In this document: piece by piece, positions 1 through 5,191 of the stretch
Numbering within the stretch: the first letter of the stretch is position 1
How the letters are laid out: every line of letters begins with the position of its first letter
NCBI GenBank assembly: GCA_014859755.1
Contig: JACUTO010000069.1
Location: 1-7,540 of the forward strand
DNA from: Candidatus Bathyarchaeota archaeon
Lineage (GTDB): Archaea > Thermoproteota > Bathyarchaeia > Bathyarchaeales > Bathyarchaeaceae
Reading direction: 5' to 3'
DNA: 7,540 nucleotides
Position numbers and translations under genes: made by a program
The notes under the pieces: generated by a model
What the model was told of the DNA's origin: nothing
Seen by the model: only the letters and a program-made list of their open reading frames with translations
Databases searched by the model: none

Positions 1-354
1 CCGACTAAACGCCTTAAACCCGTTCCATTCTGGCGGATTATGAGACGCAGTAATCATAATTCCCGCGTCCTTTTGAAGGCGATTTATTGCAAAATAGAGT
101 AGAGGTGTTGGAACGATGCCAACATCCGTAACGTTGCAACGTGAAAGGAGACCAGAGACCAGAGCTTTTCTAAGTTTTTCTCCGCTTAATCTAACGTCTC
201 TGGCAACCAACACTTCTTTGTCTTCCCCTAAGAAAGTTGCAAAAGCTGCTCCTATTCTGGTCGCAACCTGCTCTGTCAAATCTTCCCCAAAAACACCCCT
301 TATGTCATAAGCTCTAAAAATGCTGTCAGAGTTAAATTTTCCAGATGCGGTCAA
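1..354 (-). CDS. Phosphohexomutase (phosphomannomutase / phosphoglucosamine mutase family), N-terminal part
   Basis: This is the first 118 codons of an alpha-D-phosphohexomutase; the gene continues beyond base 1. Enzymes of the family interconvert hexose 6- and 1-phosphates in the cytoplasm through a phosphoserine intermediate. Seen here: FRAYDIRG (residues 13-20), the ARDVRLSG segment (51-58) and the active-site loop TASHNP (102-107) with catalytic Ser104, followed by EWNGFK. The start is TTG at 354-352: an in-frame TAG lies five codons upstream (369-367), no in-frame ATG lies between, and GAGGT at 363-367 sits 8 bases before the TTG. Members are usually about 450 residues, so roughly a quarter is visible. 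Mannose, glucose and glucosamine specificity cannot be separated from this part, because the sugar-specificity loop is missing. The family call is firm; the substrate is open. Confidence 0.93.
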   Translation of the reverse strand, partial: MTASGKFNSDSIFRAYDIRGVFGEDLTEQVATRIGAAFATFLGEDKEVLVARDVRLSGEKLRKALVSGLLSRCNVTDVGIVPTPLLYFAINRLQKDAGIMITASHNPPEWNGFKAFSR

Positions 355-362
355 AGACGATA

Positions 363-367
363 ACCTC
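363..367 (-). promoter_or_regulatory. Shine-Dalgarno site deciding the TTG start of the phosphohexomutase
   Basis: The minus strand reads GAGGT with an 8-base spacer to TTG at 354. Together with the in-frame stop at 369-367 it fixes the non-ATG start. Confidence 0.65.
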
Positions 368-390
368 TAACACTCTATTTTTCGTGAGAT

Positions 391-400
391 TACTTAAATT
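391..400 (-). promoter_or_regulatory. Archaeal TATA-like box of the phosphohexomutase gene
   Basis: The minus strand reads AATTTAAGTA. Counting about 25 bases downstream puts the transcript start near 370, leaving a leader of 15-20 bases that still holds the Shine-Dalgarno site. This suggests the mutase is transcribed separately from the nucleotidyltransferase gene upstream. Called by pattern and spacing only. Confidence 0.5.
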
Positions 401-462
401 CATGCTTTGGCGCTCGACTACAAATAGAAGTCGCGTTATTTCATCTTTTCATCTACGGAAAC

Positions 463-480
463 TCTGAACTCTGGTTCAGA
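463..480 (-). terminator. Hairpin directly after the nucleotidyltransferase stop codon
   Basis: A perfect 7-bp inverted repeat (TCTGAAC / GTTCAGA) with a 4-base loop begins immediately after the TAA stop of the gene at 481-1407. No long T tract follows on the minus strand, so it is not a classic intrinsic terminator. It could be a 3'-end stabiliser or processing site, or chance. Confidence 0.35.
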
Positions 481-1407
481 TTATTCTTTTGGGAGGATGG
501 CTTCCCAGATTCCGAATCCACCCACTGTTTCTTCCCTCTCAACGGGATTATACCATCTTTTTGTCGTCCCGACTTTAGATCGCATTTTCCATTTGAAGGA
601 TTTTGATTCTCTGTCTATCCTCTCCAGCAGGCTTTCTATTTTTCCAATTATTTCCTCTCTGTCTTCTTTTTCAAAAAGGCTGGAATCAATTTCGGCTTCT
701 GCGCCCAACTTGTCTATCTCTGAAATAAACCTCTTGATTTTTTTGAGGTTGGTGGTGGCGGTGTACCAGAATCCCCAGTCTCCTGATAGGAGTTTAGCTA
801 TGTATGAGGCGTCTATACTTTCCTTTTCTCCTTTTTCCTCAATTTTATGGGTCCTCAGTAGAACTAGGCAGTCTTTCAAATCCTTTGCGCTAAATGCTTC
901 CCACATTTGTATTTTCTCAAGTAGCATGTCGGTTACAGTGATGGTTGGATGATCTAGTTCAAGTCTTCCTCTGAAGTCCACTGGATGATTAGCTACTATT
1001 AACTTGTCGTAGAATACGTCCACGTAGAACCAGCCCTTTGGATGATAGTATATTTGTCTCTCAGAAGCGGCTGAAGAAAGAGTTGCCCTTCTCTTGGCGT
1101 ATTCCATGTCACTGAAGAAATCCTTGATCTTGTTCCTGTGTTTGCGGTAAGACATGAAATCTATGTCGCTGTATTCTTGGCCTTTCACAACTCCTGTTCC
1201 CGTTCTGCCGAGTTTCATTGCGAAGTCCCTGAACTCTTGGCAGTGCATCGCTACCCCTAATCCGCCCATAATTCTGAGGATTATGCCCTTCTTTTCAGCT
1301 TCCTCAACTATGGTTTCAGCTTCCTGGAGAAACACTTTTGTTGGAACCATGCCTTTCCAGTCTTCAGGCAGTTCTCTCCTAATTTCTTTATCGAGCATCC
1401 AAGACAT
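481..1407 (-). CDS. Nucleotidyltransferase-fold protein (AbiEii-like), 308 aa
   Basis: A predicted cytoplasmic protein of the polymerase-beta-type nucleotidyltransferase fold; its substrate is unknown. The motifs appear in the expected order: a GG helix-turn motif in MGGLGVAMHC (residues 47-56), the metal-binding pair in SDIDF (Asp81 and Asp83), and a third acidic strand in YVDVFYDKL (Asp130). These are followed by the segment PTITVTDMLLEKIQ (154-167) and AKDLKDCLVLL (174-184), typical of stand-alone nucleotidyltransferases related to AbiEii/COG2253-type proteins. All three catalytic acids are present, so activity is plausible. Residues about 215-275 are charged and helical; the tail holds RWYNPVE. 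ATG at 1407 is preceded by AGGAG (1419-1423) at an 11-base spacing; a second ATG three codons inside fits less well. It lies 16 bases behind the metallophosphoesterase gene, so the two are probably co-transcribed. It shares its motif order with the protein at 5185-6255. Whether it is an enzyme, a toxin-like protein or a tRNA/antibiotic-type transferase is not decidable. The fold is likely; the function is unknown. Confidence 0.75.
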   Translation of the reverse strand: MSWMLDKEIRRELPEDWKGMVPTKVFLQEAETIVEEAEKKGIILRIMGGLGVAMHCQEFRDFAMKLGRTGTGVVKGQEYSDIDFMSYRKHRNKIKDFFSDMEYAKRRATLSSAASERQIYYHPKGWFYVDVFYDKLIVANHPVDFRGRLELDHPTITVTDMLLEKIQMWEAFSAKDLKDCLVLLRTHKIEEKGEKESIDASYIAKLLSGDWGFWYTATTNLKKIKRFISEIDKLGAEAEIDSSLFEKEDREEIIGKIESLLERIDRESKSFKWKMRSKVGTTKRWYNPVEREETVGGFGIWEAILPKE

Positions 1408-1418
1408 TTACCCGTATT

Positions 1419-1423
1419 CTCCT
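1419..1423 (-). promoter_or_regulatory. Shine-Dalgarno site of the nucleotidyltransferase gene
   Basis: AGGAG on the minus strand lies directly downstream of the stop codon (TAA, 1426-1424) of the preceding gene and 11 bases before ATG 1407. It shows that the second gene of the unit has its own ribosome entry site. Confidence 0.55.
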
Positions 1424-2395
1424 TTAGCCTTCTATTCTTTGGAGCCTGATGATCTTGTTGCCCTTGAATTCGATTAGAAACGCCCTCAGAATTCCTTCCG
1501 CATATTCGCTTCCAGGGTTGACGCAGTATGTTCTACCGATTTTGATTGAGCCAGATGCCTCGTGTATGTGTCCATGTAATCCTAGGAAAGGTTGGTACTT
1601 TTCGATCATCTTTCTAACGGCTTTGGAGCCCACTGGAACCATTATGACTCTTCCTCCTTGGATCACGGGGTTCAGGTCATCGTCGAGCAATGGGGCTTCG
1701 TCCAACTTGGTTTGGTGGGGTGGAGCGTGAAAGTTGAATATGGCTGATTCTGTGTCTTTTAGTTGAGAGATGTATTTTTCCAGTCTCGTCTCGAGTTTTT
1801 CATCGTCCTCTTCCCTGGTGGTATTCCAGGGACTGGGGTTAACCCAACCCGTGCTTATCATCTCATGGGATTCGTCGATGTCTATCACCTTTCCCTCTGC
1901 ATTAATTACGTCTGGGTGATCTCTAATCAAGTCGTCCACTGGAAATCTGTCGTCATTTCCAGGACACACGATCACTCGGGTTTCGTTTGGAACTTTCTCG
2001 CGGATTAGGTCGAGCCAGTTTTTCAGCGTCGAGTTCATGACTTCGGAGAACACTTCATCTACTTTTGCGCGGTTTTTACTCATTTCCTCGAATTCTTTTT
2101 CGTTGGTCAAATATGCGTAGTATCCTATCCCTCGAACGTCCTTGACTGCTTTTTCCAATCTGCTTGAGTCGATTAGATGATTTTTTCCCATCAGGTAGTA
2201 AGCGTATTTTCCATCTTTCTTTTCAATGATGGGAACGATCATCTTTCCGGTTAGGTCTCCTCCGCAGATGGCTACGTTTGCTTTCAGCATGGATGAGGCG
2301 TTTAGAAATTTTCTCCAAACCCCTTCGGATCCATGCATGTCGGTGGCGAAGAGAATCGTTGTTTTTTTGTCCTTCTTTCTGAATAGAGGTGTCAA
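1424..2395 (-). CDS. Calcineurin-like metallophosphoesterase, 323 aa
   Basis: A binuclear-metal phosphoesterase, probably soluble and cytoplasmic, cleaving a phosphomonoester or phosphodiester of unknown identity. All family blocks are visible: DMH (Asp19, His21), GGDLTGK (45-51, Asp47), PGNDD (145-149, Asn147), NFHAPPHQTKLD (221-232, His223) and LHGHIHEASG (273-282, His276 and His278), then the conserved tail NPGSEYAEG (293-301). The combination of GNDD, HAPPxxTKLD and NPGSEYxEG places it in the Icc-like/PAE1087-type archaeal and bacterial subfamily, in which Asp in place of the usual GNHD histidine is, from memory, normal. The start is TTG at 2395, with AGGA (2405-2408) 9 bases upstream; the ATG just upstream is out of frame, and the first internal in-frame ATG (residue 20) lies inside the first metal motif. 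It is the first gene of the unit with the nucleotidyltransferase at 481-1407. Family certain, substrate unknown. Confidence 0.92.
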   Translation of the reverse strand: MTPLFRKKDKKTTILFATDMHGSEGVWRKFLNASSMLKANVAICGGDLTGKMIVPIIEKKDGKYAYYLMGKNHLIDSSRLEKAVKDVRGIGYYAYLTNEKEFEEMSKNRAKVDEVFSEVMNSTLKNWLDLIREKVPNETRVIVCPGNDDRFPVDDLIRDHPDVINAEGKVIDIDESHEMISTGWVNPSPWNTTREEDDEKLETRLEKYISQLKDTESAIFNFHAPPHQTKLDEAPLLDDDLNPVIQGGRVIMVPVGSKAVRKMIEKYQPFLGLHGHIHEASGSIKIGRTYCVNPGSEYAEGILRAFLIEFKGNKIIRLQRIEG

Positions 2396-2440
2396 TCAGA
2401 CCATTCCTAACTCAATTCTATATTTCTGAGAGTGATGGGG

Positions 2441-2449
2441 ATATTTAAG
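2441..2449 (-). promoter_or_regulatory. TATA-like box of the metallophosphoesterase/nucleotidyltransferase unit
   Basis: The minus strand reads CTTAAATAT. A start about 25 bases downstream (near 2420) would leave a leader of roughly 25 bases carrying the AGGA site. The box forms the left half of a divergent promoter region with the permease gene. Confidence 0.5.
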
Positions 2450-2471
2450 TTTACACATTGCTAAGGAAAAT

Positions 2472-2478
2472 CTTAAAT
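2472..2478 (+). promoter_or_regulatory. TATA-like box of the APC permease gene
   Basis: CTTAAAT is preceded by the purine-rich GGAAAAT (2465-2471), which resembles a TFB-recognition element. The expected transcript start is near 2500, giving a leader of about 30 bases before ATG 2531. Confidence 0.5.
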
Positions 2479-2515
2479 TCTCTAAAGGTCAAATGGAAAG
2501 AGCGTTTGAACAACT

Positions 2516-2522
2516 AAGGTGG
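2516..2522 (+). promoter_or_regulatory. Shine-Dalgarno site deciding the permease start
   Basis: AAGGTGG lies 8 bases before ATG 2531. The in-frame GTG at 2519, which would add four residues (MDKK), lies inside this site and has no proper spacing of its own, so ATG 2531 is preferred. Confidence 0.65.
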
Positions 2523-2530
2523 ATAAAAAG

Positions 2531-4228
2531 ATGGGTGAAACTAAACCTGGATTGTTCGCTAGAGAGGCTACTGGGCTAGTCAGAGAAGTAGGCTTTATGC
2601 TTGGTGTGATCATCATCATGTCTCACGTTGTCGGCTTAGGATGGCAGAAGAGAGCATTCCAATTCACCGGTCCGAGACCAGTGCCAACGGATCAGCTTCC
2701 ACTCGGTCTTCCAGCCATATTCTGGGCTTTCCTAATCTGCGGCATACTAGTCATGATCACGGGCTACGCAGCTGGATACGTTACCGCTGCTATGCCAAGA
2801 TCCGGTGGCGGATATGTAACCATTTCAAGGGTTATCCATCCAGTGGTGGGATATAACGCAGGTTGGCTAATGTTCCTTGCTGAAGCTTTCTCCTATGGAC
2901 TAATCGGGGTAGCGGTCTTTGAAGCGGTCATGATATTCTATAACATCGCCCTAGCACCAACGGTCGTATTCTTTGACGCAACGACCCTCTTTATAGGAGG
3001 GGTCGTAATCATCATAATCTTTACGGCACTTGCTCTGTTCGGGGTAAGACTTTACGGTTGGCTCATGCACGTAATGTTCTGGCCTACGCTTGTAATCACA
3101 ATAGCCTTCTTCGCCATGTGGATCGCTGGCGCCATGGACCCAAGCGTCGTCGCAAAGGGCGTAGAAACGGTTATGGAAGCACCAGTATCGACGTTCAACA
3201 CCCTCGCAGTAGATTCAGGAATGACAGAGCCTGCGAATATAGCAACTTTCTACGACGCCTTTTCATACGCACTTGCAGGATCCTTCTGGGCTTACATGGG
3301 ATGGTATTCAGTGACCTTCATCGCCGGAGAGGTCAAAGAAGCGAACAAAAAGCTTCCGATGGTAGTTCTCTTCTCTGGCTTCATAATAATGCTAATCTAC
3401 CTAGGGGCTTCGTCATTTTCAGCAATATCAACTCTGGGCGTGGAAACCTTTACGGACGCCGCTGGACACGAATGGAGTTTCTTCCAATCATACTCTTGGC
3501 TAAGCTATGGACCCTTAACCGATGCGCAAATTGCGGCACGCGACGCCGCGATTCCTAACTTCCAAGCCGCATGGAGCACCGGGATTGCATCCCTCATCTC
3601 TAGAGGCATGGGCTTAGGATGGCTTTCATGGCTAATCGCCTTTGCCGGCGTAGTATGGCTTGCAAACGATATACCACCGTTCCTCCTAGTCGCATCTAGA
3701 ACAATGTTCGCCATGTCCTTTGACAGAATGATGCCTGAGAAGCTAGCAGAAGTCAGCGAGAGATGGCACTCGCCAACTTGGTCACTGATCATCACCGGAA
3801 TATTCGGAATCATTGGATGCATAGCCGAGTCAAACGTTGGTGGCTTAGGGGAGTATACTGCGTTTGCAGGAGTGGTTGGAACCGACATATACGATGCGGT
3901 CTTCCTAACCCTCTTCTGTGTATCGTGCATGCTGCTTCCGCTGGAGAGAAAAGAAATCTATGACAGAGCTGCAGTCAAACATTCGGTAGGAACTGTGGTA
4001 GGATTCGGTGCTATTGCAACGCTGGCCGCAGGCTACTGTTTGTTCACATTCGTAAAGGAATCTATTGGCTTTATCTTTACACCTGCAAGTACCGGAGACC
4101 TAGCAAGCAGTATCGGCTTCTGGGGCTGCATCGCTGTTGGAATACTGCTATACATCTACTACATGTACAGAAACACAACCAAAGGCATCGACATGAGAAC
4201 CCTATACATAAGCATCCCACCAGAGTAG
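2531..4228 (+). CDS. APC-superfamily amino acid/amine permease, 565 aa
   Basis: A polytopic cytoplasmic-membrane transporter, probably a secondary amino acid, amine or other small organic solute carrier; the substrate cannot be read. Seen: a first hydrophobic helix at about 20-37 with the unwound-type stretch SHVVGLGW, a second at 60-85, then the family signature MPRSGGGYVTISR (88-100). Later come the cytoplasmic GEVKEANKKLP segment (266-276), the block DIPPFLLVASRTMFAMSFDRMMP (380-402, APC-typical) and a C-terminus GIDMRTLYISIPPE of a kind common in archaeal APC permeases. About 12 membrane segments are expected. At 565 residues it exceeds the usual 430-500 because of two long polar loops (about 201-243 and 300-362). 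It stands alone as a transcription unit, divergent from the metallophosphoesterase. Start at ATG 2531 from the Shine-Dalgarno spacing; GTG 2519 is the alternative. Family firm, substrate open. Confidence 0.92.
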   Translation: MGETKPGLFAREATGLVREVGFMLGVIIIMSHVVGLGWQKRAFQFTGPRPVPTDQLPLGLPAIFWAFLICGILVMITGYAAGYVTAAMPRSGGGYVTISRVIHPVVGYNAGWLMFLAEAFSYGLIGVAVFEAVMIFYNIALAPTVVFFDATTLFIGGVVIIIIFTALALFGVRLYGWLMHVMFWPTLVITIAFFAMWIAGAMDPSVVAKGVETVMEAPVSTFNTLAVDSGMTEPANIATFYDAFSYALAGSFWAYMGWYSVTFIAGEVKEANKKLPMVVLFSGFIIMLIYLGASSFSAISTLGVETFTDAAGHEWSFFQSYSWLSYGPLTDAQIAARDAAIPNFQAAWSTGIASLISRGMGLGWLSWLIAFAGVVWLANDIPPFLLVASRTMFAMSFDRMMPEKLAEVSERWHSPTWSLIITGIFGIIGCIAESNVGGLGEYTAFAGVVGTDIYDAVFLTLFCVSCMLLPLERKEIYDRAAVKHSVGTVVGFGAIATLAAGYCLFTFVKESIGFIFTPASTGDLASSIGFWGCIAVGILLYIYYMYRNTTKGIDMRTLYISIPPE

Positions 4229-4238
4229 CTTTAAATAA
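4229..4238 (+). promoter_or_regulatory. TATA-like box of the 299-aa membrane protein gene
   Basis: CTTTAAATAA begins on the base after the permease stop codon. A start about 25 bases downstream falls near 4260, at the end of the T-rich tract, leaving a leader of 20-30 bases to the GTG start. Confidence 0.5.
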
Positions 4239-4243
4239 CTTCA

Positions 4244-4258
4244 CCCCCCTTTCTTTTT
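4244..4258 (+). terminator. Pyrimidine/T-rich terminator of the permease gene
   Basis: A run of six C is followed by TTTCTTTTT, 16-30 bases after the permease stop. T-rich tracts without a hairpin are a usual archaeal termination signal. It lies between the TATA box and the likely transcript start of the next gene. Confidence 0.5.
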
Positions 4259-4281
4259 AGTTTCCAGTACCCAAGTATCTG

Positions 4282-5181
4282 GTGTGCTACGTGTCTCAAG
4301 AATTAGGTTTCATCACTGATATGATGGAAGAGCGACTAGCCAAGGGAAATCTAACATGGTTAGCAAATTTCAAAGAAATCTACAGAGACTACACTTTAGG
4401 CGACTTCGTAATTCCTATATACGCTGTGGGAAGTCTAACAGAGAAAGGATTCTTCCTCTCCCGGATATTCTCATTTTTCGTAACGCCAAAGTATAAGATT
4501 CACTTTCTACTCTACACATCCACCGAACTCAGCGTCAAATCTCTGAGAAAACTTATTTTATCATGCAAACGCAAGTTTGGTGCCGATGACTGGATATTCA
4601 TCACATTAGTTCAGGCCAAACCCATAGAGAAAAATGTAAAAAACATCGTTTTGAATCTTGCAGACGAAAGAGTAGGCGTAGCGGCTTACAGTCTCGCTTC
4701 GAAGAAAGAAATCTCATCAAACAACGTGCTTGGAAGATCCCTCAAGAAAAACTTGAAATTAACCGAAGCAAGATTTGAGCCACTCAACGTACCGGACTAC
4801 CTGAAAAGCGTCGCCATCGTATTCTCGTTGGGTACACTTTTCTTAGTTGCACTCTTGTTCCTCGGGGTATATACAAATATGGTTTTGGCTCTCTTGATCA
4901 TGCTCGCCTTCTCAATCATAGCAGCCTATCCAATCTACAAGAGACGGTATCACACCGTTTTCTCGTTGAATAGTACAGGGTTTAAACTTTGGAAAGGCAC
5001 GAACCTCGTTGAGGGTAGGTGGTCTAACTACACAGACGTCTCAATCCATATTACCCCACAACGTGAGACTTACATCCGACTATACTCTAAGGAAGAAACA
5101 TTCGATATACCGCTCTCGAAAGTAGGGCTTTCCAGAAAAGAAGCTTACAACGCAATTAAGCAAATACTGAAGAGAGAATAG
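4282..5181 (+). CDS. Unrecognised two-helix membrane protein with PH-like C-terminal domain, 299 aa
   Basis: I do not recognise this as a named family. Residues about 30-165 form a soluble alpha/beta-looking domain with beta stretches GDFVIPIYAV (40-49), YKIHFLLYT (71-79) and WIFITLVQA (104-112), then an alpha/beta stretch ending in VGVAAYSLA (131-139), and a basic patch near GRSLKKNLK (151-159). Two hydrophobic helices follow (about 177-197 and 200-219), joined by a very short turn, then KRR. The C-terminal 75 residues (HTVFSLNSTGFKL, EGRWSNYTDV, FDIPLSKVGLSRKEA) resemble bacterial PH-type (bPH/YcxB-like) domains behind a membrane hairpin; both soluble parts would face the same side. No catalytic motif is evident. 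The start is uncertain: GTG 4282 follows an in-frame TAG at 4258; GTG 4291 has GGTG (4281-4284) six bases upstream, and ATG 4321 or 4324 are also possible. It is convergent with the gene at 5185-6255 across 3 bases. Confidence 0.72.
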   Translation: MCYVSQELGFITDMMEERLAKGNLTWLANFKEIYRDYTLGDFVIPIYAVGSLTEKGFFLSRIFSFFVTPKYKIHFLLYTSTELSVKSLRKLILSCKRKFGADDWIFITLVQAKPIEKNVKNIVLNLADERVGVAAYSLASKKEISSNNVLGRSLKKNLKLTEARFEPLNVPDYLKSVAIVFSLGTLFLVALLFLGVYTNMVLALLIMLAFSIIAAYPIYKRRYHTVFSLNSTGFKLWKGTNLVEGRWSNYTDVSIHITPQRETYIRLYSKEETFDIPLSKVGLSRKEAYNAIKQILKRE

Positions 5182-5191
5182 ACTCTATTCT
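5175..5191. repeat. Palindrome covering two convergent stop codons
   Basis: AGAATAGA, one central base, TCTATTCT: arms of 8 bp. The plus-strand stop (TAG 5179-5181) and the minus-strand stop (TAG 5187-5185) are mirror images within it. Transcripts from either side could fold a 7-bp, 3-base-loop hairpin. It is a possible bidirectional 3'-end element, or a by-product of two TAG stops meeting. Confidence 0.5.

Noticed and set aside
131..142. Perfect 12-bp palindrome ACGTTGCAACGT
   Set aside because: It lies inside the phosphohexomutase coding region (residues RCNVT), and one or two 12-bp palindromes are expected by chance in a window of this length.
148..164. Tandem 7-bp repeat (GAGACCA, 2.4 copies)
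   Set aside because: It lies within conserved phosphohexomutase coding sequence, encodes the ordinary segment ALVSGLL, and is too short to suggest a repeat element.
497..952. Plus-strand open frame of 151 codons opposite the first nucleotidyltransferase gene
   Set aside because: It is antisense to a gene with clear motifs, is serine/leucine-rich low-complexity as expected for a shadow frame, and has no family resemblance.
481..1407. AbiE-type toxin-antitoxin system
   Set aside because: The nucleotidyltransferase resembles AbiEii-like proteins only at fold level, and no AbiEi-like winged-helix antitoxin lies next to it; its neighbour is a metallophosphoesterase.
1949..1960. Loss of the GNHD histidine in the metallophosphoesterase (GNDD)
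   Set aside because: GNDD is, from memory, the usual form in the Icc-like/PAE1087-type subfamily, and all other metal ligands are present, so this is not evidence of inactivation.
3058..3558. Plus-strand 166-codon open frame inside the permease gene
   Set aside because: It overlaps conserved permease coding sequence in another frame and is rich in Arg and His, as shadow frames of hydrophobic genes are.
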